Positions 46,059-54,789 of a DNA stretch of 64,000 nt are shown in pieces. The first letter of the stretch is position 1. Every line of letters begins with the position of its first letter. A program made the translations under genes and the position numbers. The DNA comes from Mycolicibacterium sp. 018/SC-01/001 (GTDB taxonomy: Bacteria; Actinomycetota; Actinomycetes; Mycobacteriales; Mycobacteriaceae): assembly GCF_007096635.1 (NCBI RefSeq), contig NZ_VKAA01000004.1, forward strand, positions 124,001 through 188,000. The letters run 5' to 3'. Under the pieces are notes generated by a model. The model saw only the letters and a program-made list of their open reading frames with translations, did not search any database and was not told the DNA's origin.

Positions 46059-47393
46059 CTACACCGCGCGGGCGAGGTTCCGATCCGGTACCCGCGCCAG
46101 GCCCAGGTGACCGCGCAGCGTGGTCGAGGTGTACTCGCGGCGGAACAGGCCTCGATCCCGCAGGATCGGCACGACGTGGTCGACGAACAACTCCAGGCCC
46201 GACGGAAACACATCCGGCATCAGGTTGAAGCCGTCGACCGCCCCCGCGACGAACCACTCCTCGATCGCGTCCGCGATCTGCTCCGGGCCGCCGACCACCA
46301 ACCGGTGCCACGTGATCACGCGGTCCAGCAGCTCACGCACCGTCAGCGATTCCCGCCGCGCCAGATTCACGACGATGTCCCGTGCGCCCTGCGATCCCGA
46401 GTCGGTCACCGCGCCGTCGAGCAGCCACTGCGGCAACGGTCGATCCCAGTGCAGGTCGCCCGGGTCCACCGACAGCTGGCCCGCGAGGTGGGCCAGCCGC
46501 CGCTCACCCGCGAGTTCGTTGAGCTCGTCGTTGCGCCGCCGGGCCTCCGCCTCGGTGCTGCCCAGGACGAACGACAACCCCGGCATGATCCGGATCGCGT
46601 CGCGCTGACGACCGTATGCTGCTATCCGCGTATGGATCTCGTGAGCGTTGCGCAGCGCCTCGGGCAGCGACGCCTGCGCGGCGAATACCCCATCGGCACA
46701 GCGGGCAGCCAGGTCCAGCCCGCCCGGCGAGCCGCCGGCCTGGAAGAGCACCGGATGCCCCTGCGGGGACCGGGGCAGTGTCAGTGGCCCGTCAACGGAG
46801 TAGAACTCGCCGCGGTGGTCGATGGTATGGATCGCGCCCGGCCGGCTGAACGCGCCACTCTTCTTGTCTGCGAGCACGGCGTCGTCGTCCCACGAATCCC
46901 AGAGCGCGCGAACCACATCGATGAACTCGGCAGCCTGTCGATACCGCTGCGCCCTCTCCGGTTGGCCGCCACCGCCGAAGTTGTTCCACGCGTAGGGGTC
47001 ACTACTCGTCACCACGTTCCACGCGACGCGCCCGCGGCTGAGGTGATCGAGCGATGCGAAACGCCTCGCGACGTTGTAGGGCTCCTCGAACGATGTCGAC
47101 ACCGTTCCGATCAGCCCGAGATGGGTGGTCGCCGATGCCAGCGCCGACAGCAGCACGATCGGATCGAGCGCCAGCGGCGGCGCCACCAGTGGCTCGTCGG
47201 GCTTCTGGAACAGCGACGGGCTGTCAGCCAGGAACAGCGCGTCCAGCGTCCCGCGTTCGGCGATCCGCGCGACCTCGATCCAGTAGGACAGGTCGGTAAA
47301 CCAGCCCGGGTCCACTCCCGGAAGTTGCCATGCGGCGGGGTGCATTCCGTCGGAGAGGACGTTCACGCCCAGATGCAGCTGCCTCCCCGTCAC
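46059..47393 (-). CDS. LLM-class flavin monooxygenase (NtaA/SnaA/DszA type)
   Basis: 444 residues. Family blocks: LADSPSLF, LSALASATTHLGLIGTVST, YNVARRFASLDHLSRGRVAWNVVTS, a substrate/FMN-binding NFGGGG loop, HPVLFQAGGSPGGLDLAARCADGVF and the C-terminal GTPEQIAD-like GGPEQIADAIEEWF. Such enzymes use reduced FMN from a partner reductase to oxidise sulfonates, sulfones or aminopolycarboxylates. The ATG overlaps the stop of the NlpA-like gene (ATGA). Linkage to a MetNI-type transporter suggests organosulfur or methionine-related use. Confidence 0.9.
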   Translation of the reverse strand: MTGRQLHLGVNVLSDGMHPAAWQLPGVDPGWFTDLSYWIEVARIAERGTLDALFLADSPSLFQKPDEPLVAPPLALDPIVLLSALASATTHLGLIGTVSTSFEEPYNVARRFASLDHLSRGRVAWNVVTSSDPYAWNNFGGGGQPERAQRYRQAAEFIDVVRALWDSWDDDAVLADKKSGAFSRPGAIHTIDHRGEFYSVDGPLTLPRSPQGHPVLFQAGGSPGGLDLAARCADGVFAAQASLPEALRNAHEIHTRIAAYGRQRDAIRIMPGLSFVLGSTEAEARRRNDELNELAGERRLAHLAGQLSVDPGDLHWDRPLPQWLLDGAVTDSGSQGARDIVVNLARRESLTVRELLDRVITWHRLVVGGPEQIADAIEEWFVAGAVDGFNLMPDVFPSGLELFVDHVVPILRDRGLFRREYTSTTLRGHLGLARVPDRNLARAV

Positions 47394-48298
47394 GCCGGAT
47401 CACCGGGCAGCGCCAGCTTCTTCACCTCGGGGTCGGTCGCGATGAACTCCTGCACCCGTGGGTCCTTGAAAGCCTTGATCAGATTCTGGACGTTCTTGGT
47501 GTCGACGTAGTCGCTGCCCACCGTCAACACCGAGGCGAACTCGTCCGGTGATTTCGGCGCGAAGATCAGCTTGTCTTCGCTGACTCCGGCGGCCAGGAAC
47601 GACTCCGCGTAACCGACGATCGCGTCCAGATCGGGCAGCGCCCGGGGTTGCGCACCGAAATCCAGCAGCGTGAACTTCAGGTTCTTCGGGTTGCCGACGA
47701 TGTCCTTGATGGTCAACGCGGTGATGTCGGCATCAGGCCGCAGAGTCACGAGCCCGGCCTGGGCCAGGTACCAGATGCCCTGCGCATTGTTGGCCGGGTC
47801 GGCCAGCAGCGACACTGTCGCGCCGTCTGGAAGATCCTGCGGCGTCCGGTACTTGTCCGACCAGATGCCGAACACCCAGTGGAAGAACGGACCGGTCGCG
47901 GCCTGCTCCTTGAAGCTGGGGTTGGCGTCGAGCACCTGCTGCAACCAGTGCCGGTGCTGGAAGATGGTGCCGGCGTAGCGTCCGTCGCTGATCGCCTGGT
48001 TGATCTGGGTGCTGTCACCGAGACCGACCGCGCCGACCTTGACGTCGTAGTCGGGTGCGATGTTCGCCGCGATGTACTCGATGATCGCCTTCTCGGCGGG
48101 GTTCGAGTCCAGGTACACCACGTCGAGCGTCGCGCCCGCCGTCTCGTTCGCCGATGTCGTACCGTTGCTCCGCTGGACCACGAAAAAGACTGCTGCGCCG
48201 ACGATGACGACGACCGCGACCACCAGGTAGGGCCAGCGCCGCCGCTTCGTTATGGTGAAACCGTGGGGTTGCGCCGCAACCGACTCATCGATGCTCAT
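47390..48298 (-). CDS. NlpA/MetQ-like substrate-binding protein with N-terminal membrane anchor
   Basis: 302 residues from the ATG at 48298. A cytoplasmic N-terminus of about 28 residues precedes one transmembrane helix (WPYLVVAVVVIVGAAVFFVV). The MetQ-type binding domain follows (VVYLDSNPAEKAIIEYIA, QHRHWLQQVLDANPSF, WSDKYRTPQDLPDGATVSLLADPANNAQG, NLKFTLLDFGAQPRALPD). There is no lipobox, so it would be anchored by the helix. It is divergent from metN and cotranscribed with the flavin monooxygenase; it probably shares the MetNI pump with the second MetQ at 50117. Confidence 0.85.
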   Translation of the reverse strand: MSIDESVAAQPHGFTITKRRRWPYLVVAVVVIVGAAVFFVVQRSNGTTSANETAGATLDVVYLDSNPAEKAIIEYIAANIAPDYDVKVGAVGLGDSTQINQAISDGRYAGTIFQHRHWLQQVLDANPSFKEQAATGPFFHWVFGIWSDKYRTPQDLPDGATVSLLADPANNAQGIWYLAQAGLVTLRPDADITALTIKDIVGNPKNLKFTLLDFGAQPRALPDLDAIVGYAESFLAAGVSEDKLIFAPKSPDEFASVLTVGSDYVDTKNVQNLIKAFKDPRVQEFIATDPEVKKLALPGDPA

Positions 48299-48414
48299 GC
48301 GTCCAGTACTGTGCGGCAGGGTCGGCACCATGCCCAGGGTTGCGATCATCGCGATCCACTCACCCTGAGCGCAAAGGTGTCCTGCACCGTCGCGCTTTGA
48401 CACCGTTCGCCCCC

Positions 48415-49410
48415 ATGATCGAGTTGACCGAGCTGACCAAGATCTACGGGGCCGGCGAACACCGGACCGTGGTGCTCAACGGCATCACGTTCCGCGTGGA
48501 CGCCGGAGAGATCCTGGCCGTCGTCGGTCCCAGCGGGGCGGGCAAGAGCACGCTGGCCGAGTGCATCAACCTGCTCACCCTGCCGACGTCGGGATCGGTC
48601 GTCGTCAACGGCGAAGACCTCACCACGCTGTCTGCCCAGAAGCTCCGCGTCGCGCGGCGCCGCATCGGCACCGTGTTCCAGTCCGCGGGCCTCTTCGAAC
48701 GGCGCACTGCCGCAGAGAATGTCGCACTACCTCTCGAGTACCTCGGGGTCACCGCCGACGAATCGAACAAGCGGGTGGCCGAGCTCCTCGACCGGGTCGG
48801 GCTGTCAAACAGGGCGAACCACTACCCGTTCCAGCTCTCCGGCGGGCAGAAGCAACGCGTCGGCATCGCCCGCGCGTTGGCGTTGCGGCCCTCGGTCCTG
48901 CTCTCCGACGAAGCGACCGCGGGTTTGGACCCGACCACCACCGCATCAGTCGTCGACCTCCTGCGCGAGTTGCGCGACGACCTGAACCTGTCCATCGTGT
49001 TCATCACCCACGAGATGGACACCGTGCTCAAGATCGCCGACTCGGCGGCGCGACTCGACCACGGCAGCATCGTCGAATCCGGTCGCCTGGTCGACCTTCT
49101 CACCGACCCTGAGTCGCGACTGGGTGCCGAGCTGCGACCGCAGGGGGTGTCCAGCGACGCCGCCGTCGGTCAGCGGGTGGTGCAGGTGGTCTACGACTCT
49201 CCGAGCGTGCCCAGCGATTGGATCGCCCGCGCCAGCGTCGACCTCGGCGCACCGATTGCGATCCTCGGCGCCTCAGTACAGCAGGTCCACGGCGTCACCG
49301 TTGGCTCGGCCACCCTCGGCATTCCCGTCGAGCTGTCCAGCCGAGCCGCCGACGTGCTGGCCCGCTACGGCCTGGCCGCCGGTGACGCACCGCTGCGGGG
49401 CGCGGCATGA
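48415..49410 (+). CDS. metN: Methionine-type ABC transporter ATPase
   Basis: 331 residues from the ATG at 48415; no ribosome site or TANNNT box is clear, so the start is taken by homology (MIELTELTKIYG). Walker A GPSGAGKSTLAE, signature LSGGQKQRVGIARAL and Walker B VLLSDEATAGLDP are all intact. A C-terminal NIL-type sensor domain (about 245-331) suits MetN, where it senses intracellular methionine. It overlaps metI by four bases. Confidence 0.9.
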   Translation: MIELTELTKIYGAGEHRTVVLNGITFRVDAGEILAVVGPSGAGKSTLAECINLLTLPTSGSVVVNGEDLTTLSAQKLRVARRRIGTVFQSAGLFERRTAAENVALPLEYLGVTADESNKRVAELLDRVGLSNRANHYPFQLSGGQKQRVGIARALALRPSVLLSDEATAGLDPTTTASVVDLLRELRDDLNLSIVFITHEMDTVLKIADSAARLDHGSIVESGRLVDLLTDPESRLGAELRPQGVSSDAAVGQRVVQVVYDSPSVPSDWIARASVDLGAPIAILGASVQQVHGVTVGSATLGIPVELSSRAADVLARYGLAAGDAPLRGAA

Positions 49411-50120
49411 CGCACACCTTGCTGGCCAACGCCAAAGTCCCGGTCGACGAGCTGCCGGGCCTGTTGTTCCCCGCGCTCATCGACACGCTGATCATGGTCG
49501 GCATCGTGATGACGATCGTCGTCCTCGTCGGAGTGCCGCTCGGCGCGCTGATCCACAACCTCGCACCCGGCGGCCTGTACGAAAACCCCACTCTGCACAC
49601 GGTGTTGAGCTGGATCATCAGTATCGGCCGCTCACTGCCCTTCCTGATCCTGATGGCCGCGATCATGCCGTTCACCCGGTTCATCACCGGCACCAACATC
49701 GGCATCGCTGCGGCCGTGGTCCCGATGTCTCTGGCCGGTATCGCGTTCTTCACCCGTATCGTCGAGAACTCCCTGCGGTCGGTCCCGCCGTCGGTGGTCA
49801 GAGTCGCCCGGGCCTCGGGCGGATCGCGGCTGCAGATCATCCGCACCGCCCAGCTCAACGAGGCAGTCCCCTCGATTCTCGGTGGTCTGACCATCAACAT
49901 CATCGCGATGATCGAATACTCCGCGATCGCCGGAACCATCGGTGCCGGGGGAATCGGTTACGTCGCAGTCACATATGGCTATCAGCGCTTCGACCAGGGC
50001 GTCATGCTGGCCACCATCGTCATCCTCGTCGCGACTGTCGCCGCCGTCCAGCTGATCGGCGACGCCGCGGTCCGCTTCACCACCCCTCACGCCCGTGTGA
50101 AAGGAACCGTCACCGCATGA
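49407..50120 (+). CDS. metI: Methionine-type ABC transporter permease
   Basis: 237 residues with five or six helices. MetI landmarks include GVPLGALIHNL, ISIGRSLPFLILMAAIMPF, SLAGIAFFTRIVENSLRSV, the EAA-like loop VRVARASGGSRLQIIRTAQLNEAVPSIL (split over two helices) and the MIEYSAIAGTIGAGGIG segment. ATG start overlaps the metN stop; its own stop overlaps the metQ start. Confidence 0.92.
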   Translation: MTHTLLANAKVPVDELPGLLFPALIDTLIMVGIVMTIVVLVGVPLGALIHNLAPGGLYENPTLHTVLSWIISIGRSLPFLILMAAIMPFTRFITGTNIGIAAAVVPMSLAGIAFFTRIVENSLRSVPPSVVRVARASGGSRLQIIRTAQLNEAVPSILGGLTINIIAMIEYSAIAGTIGAGGIGYVAVTYGYQRFDQGVMLATIVILVATVAAVQLIGDAAVRFTTPHARVKGTVTA

Positions 50121-51019
50121 CCACCACCGAGAGCCAGGTCGCCGGTCCCGACGACCACGGCTTCGACCTCAAGAAACGTCCCCGCTGGATCTGGCTCGCC
50201 GCCGGGCTGGTCGTCGTGATCGTCGCCGTGGTCGCGGGCCGGTACTTCTTCTTCGGAGACACCAAGTCTGCCAACGAGATCCCCGGAGCCACCCTGGTGG
50301 TCGCGACCAACGAGGGCAACGCCGCCGAGCAGTCGCTCATCGAGTACATCAGCCGCGAAGTGGCGCCCAAACACGGCATCAAGGTGGCGTTCCGCGGGCT
50401 GGCCGACAGCAACACCATCAACCGCGCCGTCAGCGACGGCGAAGTGGCCGGCACCGTCTACCAGCACAAGCTGTGGCTGGGCCAGGTGCTCGAAGCCAAC
50501 CCCGACTTCCGTGAGCAGGCGGCCACACCGGTGTTCCGCTGGGGGTTCGGCATCTGGTCGGACAAGTACACCGACGTCAACCAACTTCCCGATGGAGCCA
50601 ACGTCTCGCTGTACTCCGATCCGGCCAATGAGGCGCAGGGGCTGTGGCTACTCGAGCGGGCCGGGCTGATCACCCTCAACCCCGCGGTCGACAAGTGGAC
50701 CGCGACGCAGAAGGACATCGTCGCCAATCCGAAGAACCTGAAGTTCACGCTTCTCGACTTCGCGGCGCAGTCCCGCTCACTGCCCGATCTGGACGCCGCG
50801 GTGGGTTACACCGAGTACTACCTGGCCGCCAAAGTGCCGGTGCAGCAGGAGATCTTCGCTCCGCCGGCACCCGACGAGTTCGCCGGACAGCTGACGATCG
50901 GCAGCCGCTGGGCCGACACAGACAACATCAAGAAGCTGGTGGAGACCTTCAAAGACCCTGTGGTGCAGCAGTTCCTGGCCACCGATCCCAGCGTCAAGGG
51001 CATCCTGCTACCTCTGTAG
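50117..51019 (+). CDS. metQ: MetQ/NlpA substrate-binding protein with N-terminal membrane anchor
   Basis: 300 residues from the ATG at 50117 (ATGA overlap with metI). One transmembrane helix (WIWLAAGLVVVIVAVVAGRY, about 25-44) replaces the usual lipoprotein signal. The binding domain parallels the divergent paralogue at 47390: QSLIEYISREVAPKHGIKV, TVYQHKLWLGQVLEANPDF, IWSDKYTDVNQLPDGANVSL and NLKFTLLDFAAQSRSLPDL. It supplies substrate to MetNI. The substrate may be methionine or a related sulfur compound (inference). Confidence 0.9.
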   Translation: MTTTESQVAGPDDHGFDLKKRPRWIWLAAGLVVVIVAVVAGRYFFFGDTKSANEIPGATLVVATNEGNAAEQSLIEYISREVAPKHGIKVAFRGLADSNTINRAVSDGEVAGTVYQHKLWLGQVLEANPDFREQAATPVFRWGFGIWSDKYTDVNQLPDGANVSLYSDPANEAQGLWLLERAGLITLNPAVDKWTATQKDIVANPKNLKFTLLDFAAQSRSLPDLDAAVGYTEYYLAAKVPVQQEIFAPPAPDEFAGQLTIGSRWADTDNIKKLVETFKDPVVQQFLATDPSVKGILLPL

Positions 51020-51021
51020 TG

Positions 51022-51678
51022 TCAGGGCCCGCCCTTCCAGTGCTCGATGCGATGGTGATCGGGCAGGAAGCCGTGCCGTGTCCCCCATAGCACCGCCTGC
51101 GTGCGACTCTGCACGTCGAGCTTGCGGTACAGCGACCTGATGTAGGACTTCACCGTGTTCGGGCTCAGATAGGTCAAGCGCGCGACATCGGCGTTGCTCT
51201 TGCCCTGCGTGATCAGCGCCAGGATCTCGGCCTCGCGGTCGCTCAATCCTTCTGCGCGCCCCGGCCAGTCGTTACCCGGCGCAGGACGGGCCCGCGGTGG
51301 CGCCTCGCTGACCACTGTCTCCCCACGATGCACTGCCTCCAGAGCTGCGACGAGCTCGCGCGCCGGCAGCGTCTTCGACAGATAGCCGTGCGCGCCCCGC
51401 TCTCGTGCAATGGCGACGAGATCGGGATGAAAGTTCCACGTGTACACCACAACTCGGCGCGCACACGGATTGGCGACCAGTACGCCGATCTCCTCGTGGT
51501 CGGATTCGGGCTGGGCGAAGCTGTCGTAGAGCGCGATGTCGACGGTGTCTTTGAGCGGCGTGCTGGCATCGAGCTCGGCGATCACGATGCGGTCCCGGTA
51601 CGGCTCGAGCATGTTGGCCACGCCTTGGACGACGACGTCGTAGTCGTCGATGAGCGCGACGGTGATCGGCTCTGACAC
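51022..51678 (-). CDS. NarL/LuxR family response regulator (orphan)
   Basis: 218 residues from a GTG at 51678 that fits a leaderless start (TAATGT seven bases upstream). The receiver domain keeps the acidic pair (IDD, residues 10-11), a likely phospho-Asp in IALYDSF, and the Lys of YLSKTL, although the segment around the Asp is atypical. A Pro-rich linker follows, then a LuxR helix-turn-helix (LSDREAEILALITQGKSNADVARLTYLSPNTVKSYI, split here at helix limits). No histidine kinase lies nearby. A strong dyad in its own promoter suggests autoregulation and control of the divergent stress-type genes. Confidence 0.88.
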   Translation of the reverse strand: MSEPITVALIDDYDVVVQGVANMLEPYRDRIVIAELDASTPLKDTVDIALYDSFAQPESDHEEIGVLVANPCARRVVVYTWNFHPDLVAIARERGAHGYLSKTLPARELVAALEAVHRGETVVSEAPPRARPAPGNDWPGRAEGLSDREAEILALITQGKSNADVARLTYLSPNTVKSYIRSLYRKLDVQSRTQAVLWGTRHGFLPDHHRIEHWKGGP

Positions 51679-51685
51679 GGCGCCG

Positions 51686-51720
51686 ACATTACCCCCTTAG
51701 GGGTGTACCGCCACACCCCT
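51686..51720. promoter_or_regulatory. Divergent promoter with AGGGGTGT-N6-ACACCCCT dyad
   Basis: A perfect 8-bp inverted repeat (51699-51720) lies just upstream of a minus-strand TAATGT -10 (51691-51686) serving the response regulator. A third half-site (ACCCCC, 51691-51696) flanks the dyad. The position over the -35 region suits an activator or repressor of the LuxR type acting on both divergent genes. Confidence 0.6.
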
Positions 51721-51778
51721 GCGGGTGGTCGACTGAGCATGGTCTGAACGGCCGAAACTCCCTACGGAAGGTTCGATC

Positions 51779-51934
51779 ATGATCATTCTCGGCATCATCG
51801 CCGTCATCGCGGGACTCCTGTTGAAGATCTCGATTCTCACCACGATCGGGGTCATTCTCCTCGTCGTGGGAGTCGTCCTCGCGGTCCTCGGCTCGGCCGG
51901 TCGCGCGGTCGGTGGCCGCCGACATTACTTCTGA
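51779..51934 (+). CDS. DUF6131-like 51-residue membrane protein
   Basis: ATG at 51779 with GGAAGG upstream, stop at 51932-51934. The translation starts MIILGIIAVIAGLLLKIS and ends GSAGRAVGGRRHYF, giving two hydrophobic helices joined by a short turn and a basic tail. This is the pattern of DUF6131, small proteins common in mycobacteria and relatives, often near stress genes. Function unknown. It lies divergent from the response regulator. Confidence 0.75.
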   Translation: MIILGIIAVIAGLLLKISILTTIGVILLVVGVVLAVLGSAGRAVGGRRHYF

Positions 51935-52025
51935 GCCCTGACCTGGGCCGACGTGGCGCAGGTCACAAACTGACGTTTGCGTAGACGCCGCCCCGGTTAC
52001 CCGATTCGCACGAAAGGAGTTCGAA

Positions 52026-52610
52026 ATGCCTACCTGGCAATGGATCTTGATCGCCGCAGCAATCATCGTGGTGATCGCGCTCGTGGTGCTGGCTGTGCGT
52101 TCCGGCGGCGGCCGCAAACGTAGCGAGGAGCTCAAGCAACACTTCGGTCCAGAGTACGACCGGACCGTGGAGCGCACCGGCGACCCCAAGGCGGCGGAGA
52201 AGGAACTTGCCGCCCGGGCCCGCAAGCGCGACAAGCTCGACATCGTGGCGCTGTCCCCCGTTGCGCGCAACGATTTCGAGATGCGGTGGACGCAGGTGCA
52301 GACCGAGTTCGTCGACGACCCGACCCGCGCCGTCGGCACCGCGGATCTTCTCGTCACCGAAGTGATGCGCCAGCGCGGCTATCCCGTCGACGACTTCGAA
52401 CGCCGCGCTGCCGACATCTCCGTCGACCATCCCCACATCGTCGAGAACTACCGGGCCGCACACAGCGTGCACACCGCGCAGGAGCGCGGCGAGGTCGACA
52501 CCGAACGGCAGCGGGAGGCATTCGTGCACTACCGCGCGCTGTTCGAACGACTTCTCGACACCACCGACAGTGGATCCTCGAATGACACCTCGAAGGAGGC
52601 TCGCGCATGA
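52026..52610 (+). CDS. Membrane-anchored protein with an unnamed helical domain
   Basis: 194 residues; ATG with AAAGGAG upstream. An N-terminal transmembrane helix (about 4-25) is followed by a charged helical region. Residues about 88-180 form a domain with MRWTQVQTEFVDDP, TADLLV and FVHYRALFERLL. The same pattern recurs in the next gene, showing a shared, apparently unnamed domain. The family is known to me only as mycobacterial hypothetical proteins. It overlaps the next start by four bases and is probably co-regulated with the small membrane protein upstream. Confidence 0.75.
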   Translation: MPTWQWILIAAAIIVVIALVVLAVRSGGGRKRSEELKQHFGPEYDRTVERTGDPKAAEKELAARARKRDKLDIVALSPVARNDFEMRWTQVQTEFVDDPTRAVGTADLLVTEVMRQRGYPVDDFERRAADISVDHPHIVENYRAAHSVHTAQERGEVDTERQREAFVHYRALFERLLDTTDSGSSNDTSKEARA

Positions 52611-53113
52611 CCACTCACGATCAACACACCGACCGATCAGGACAATTCGCCGCCGAGAACCCGAACTACATTCCGGAAGATCAGGTCGCACCGACGCGCG
52701 ACGACGTCACCGCCACCCAGAGCGCCGGCCCGCCCACTGCGCCGATGGACCCCCGGGTCGCAGGCGCACAGCAACAACGGCAACACCACCATTCCGAACA
52801 GCGCCAGGGCGAGCAGCACCACGATCGGCATGAAACCGAATCTGAGGCAGGTCTTTTCGCTCACGATGAGCTCGCCGGGCTGCGTGCCCGCTGGGACGCT
52901 GTACAGGCGAGCTTCGTCGACGACCCCAAGGACTGCGTGCAGAAGGCCGACAGCCTGGTGGCCGATCTCGTAGAGCAACTGACCACGGGGTTCGGGCAGG
53001 CGCGATCCAGGCTCGAAGAGCAGTGGAGCCGTGGCGAGCAGGCCTCGACCGAGGACCTCCGCGTCGCGCTCAAGCGCTACCGCAGCTTCTTCGAGAGGCT
53101 GCTCTCGGTCTGA
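52607..53113 (+). CDS. Soluble paralogue of the neighbouring helical-domain protein
   Basis: 168 residues, ATG in a four-base overlap. The N-terminal 85 residues are low-complexity, rich in Gln, His and Pro, with no membrane helix. The C-terminal domain repeats the neighbour's pattern: LRARWDAVQASFVDDP, KADSLVADLV and ALKRYRSFFERLLSV. The pair looks like a duplication in which one copy became membrane-anchored. Function unknown; a stress role is suggested only by the neighbouring response regulator and DUF6131 gene. Confidence 0.75.
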   Translation: MTTHDQHTDRSGQFAAENPNYIPEDQVAPTRDDVTATQSAGPPTAPMDPRVAGAQQQRQHHHSEQRQGEQHHDRHETESEAGLFAHDELAGLRARWDAVQASFVDDPKDCVQKADSLVADLVEQLTTGFGQARSRLEEQWSRGEQASTEDLRVALKRYRSFFERLLSV

Positions 53114-53124
53114 TCCATCGACAC

Positions 53125-53155
53125 TCGGCGCCGGACACAGTGTGCCCGGCGCCGA
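53125..53155. terminator. Strong hairpin between convergent genes
   Basis: TCGGCGCCGG-11 nt-CCGGCGCCGA forms a perfect 10-bp stem, and the loop can pair further through ACAC-AG-TGTG. It lies in the 121-base gap between two convergent genes and is well placed as a bidirectional terminator, although no T tract is present (usual in mycobacteria). Confidence 0.65.
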
Positions 53156-53234
53156 TGTCATGTGTGGCGCGATCTGCCAAACGGCTGCGGTGCCGAGCCC
53201 GAAACCCCACTGCGGACGAGGCCAGAAACGCTTT

Positions 53235-54701
53235 CTACGGAACGTACTGCGTCCACTTGACGTTGAGAACTGTACCCACCGGAACCACGGCGTCGGGCGG
53301 AGGAACCTGCTCGGTGATCTTGAATCCGACGTTGTAGTCGAGGTCCCTGTCGGGGTCAAGGCCCGACGGGTCTTCTCGCACGCTCATCTTGCCCCCGAGC
53401 ACCTGCTCCATGAACACCGCCTGCTCGCGACTGACGTAAAGGAGTGGTCGCGGAGGTGTCCCGTCTTCGTAAAGGTCGACGCCTGCGAGCATCTGATCGA
53501 TGGTGTAGCCGTGACCGGGCCCCAGGTAGTGCAAGCAGTCATTCCATGATCGGAGGTCAACCCCCAAGATGTTCCCGACCTGAATATTCTCAGTCGGCGG
53601 TGACGGTTTTGGAGTCGGAAGGGTTGGCATCACTCCCATCGGGTAGGCCTCACCGGTTTCCGCGGCGTAATCCGCGGGCATCTTCGCTTCGCCCGGCATG
53701 TTGATCGCTCTGCTCGCACAGCCGGCGATGAGGTCGAGATCCTGTTCAAATCCGTTGACCGCCCCAGTCAGGGACGTCACGGTACCCGCACCGGCCGATG
53801 TCCAGTCGTACGCCTCGGAATGGTCAACCACGTACTCGAGCAGATTGATCTTGTCGAGAATGCGGCTGCGCTGCTTGGCGCAAATTATCAATACGTCCTG
53901 CGCGTGTTGCACATCGATCTCGTTCAACGGCAGTGGACCTTCGGCAATCGCGATAGGCGCTAGCGTCACGGTGTAAGGCATTGCGTTGCGGTCGGGATCG
54001 TCGTGAAACGCTTTGAGCCAGCGATTGGCATTGTCCATCAGTTGGACTGGGTCGGTGACGTCGGTGATCTGGAGGTCCGTCGGTCCGCCCTCGTGGTGCA
54101 TGCTGACAAACGCGTCGCAATGATACTTGGTACGAATGCTGTCGAATTTCATTCGGGCTTCGGCGCTGAAGAGTCCGTAGGAACCCTCGAGTTCCGCCGA
54201 CACCGCGGTGCGTTCCTGTTCGCTGTGCACGTCATAGCGGAAAACACCAACGAACAATCCGCCACGGTCCATGCCGCGGACGAACATGTTGCCGTACCTC
54301 GCCGCAAATTGTTCGGCGTTACTCCTGAGTTCAGCGGCGCTGTCCGTAAGCTTTGGCGCTTTGATCGATAGGTGCTCGAGGACGATGCGTGCAGTGACGA
54401 CCATGAAGAGCGACGAGGATTGCACCTTGCAATTTTTGGCGTAACCGAATCGCGCAGAGATGCCGGCGCCGAAAAGTCCCGATCCATAACTGGCTTCGGC
54501 GCTCACACCGAGTGACTCCTCGAGATCTTCGGTGCTAGTGATTCGTCGTACTTCAAACGTCACCTCAGCGCCGCCCGCTTGGGCGATTCCCTCCGGTTCG
54601 CCGTCGACAACGAATCCCATCGGACTTCCTGACGCGAGATCGGCGCCGACCCCGAAGTTGTAGTCGTCGCGGTGCGCCACCTCAACAGTTCTCAGCGCCA
54701 T
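53235..54701 (-). CDS. MACPF-like protein with C-terminal PASTA-like module
   Basis: 488 residues from the ATG at 54701, which has GGGAAGG seven bases upstream. Residues about 10-190 carry a pattern like membrane-attack-complex/perforin proteins: GVGADLASGSPMGFVV, a Gly-rich beta stretch, then FAARYGNMFVRGMDRGG (132-148), matching the F-x3-YG-x-(H/M)-F-x6-GG signature with the usual His replaced. A helical middle and a Pro-rich linker (about 375-395) follow. The last 50 residues resemble a PASTA repeat (VPPPDAVVPVGTVLNVKW). No signal peptide. A pore-forming role is a hypothesis; fold prediction is needed. Confidence 0.6.
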   Translation of the reverse strand: MALRTVEVAHRDDYNFGVGADLASGSPMGFVVDGEPEGIAQAGGAEVTFEVRRITSTEDLEESLGVSAEASYGSGLFGAGISARFGYAKNCKVQSSSLFMVVTARIVLEHLSIKAPKLTDSAAELRSNAEQFAARYGNMFVRGMDRGGLFVGVFRYDVHSEQERTAVSAELEGSYGLFSAEARMKFDSIRTKYHCDAFVSMHHEGGPTDLQITDVTDPVQLMDNANRWLKAFHDDPDRNAMPYTVTLAPIAIAEGPLPLNEIDVQHAQDVLIICAKQRSRILDKINLLEYVVDHSEAYDWTSAGAGTVTSLTGAVNGFEQDLDLIAGCASRAINMPGEAKMPADYAAETGEAYPMGVMPTLPTPKPSPPTENIQVGNILGVDLRSWNDCLHYLGPGHGYTIDQMLAGVDLYEDGTPPRPLLYVSREQAVFMEQVLGGKMSVREDPSGLDPDRDLDYNVGFKITEQVPPPDAVVPVGTVLNVKWTQYVP

Positions 54702-54789
54702 CGGCGTGCCTTCCCAAGCGGCGTGAGGCTTCGTCCGGAATCCTGCGACTCCTTGGCGTCGGGTGCCGTCGCGTCTGCGTCGTCGGTCA

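Noticed and set aside
45963-47510. 515-codon plus-strand frame opposite the flavin monooxygenase
   Set aside because: Arg-rich antisense reading; the minus-strand gene has full family motifs.
48299-48414. SAM or methionine riboswitch upstream of metN
   Set aside because: The 116-base divergent gap contains no arrangement of helices I could match to a known SAM riboswitch class.
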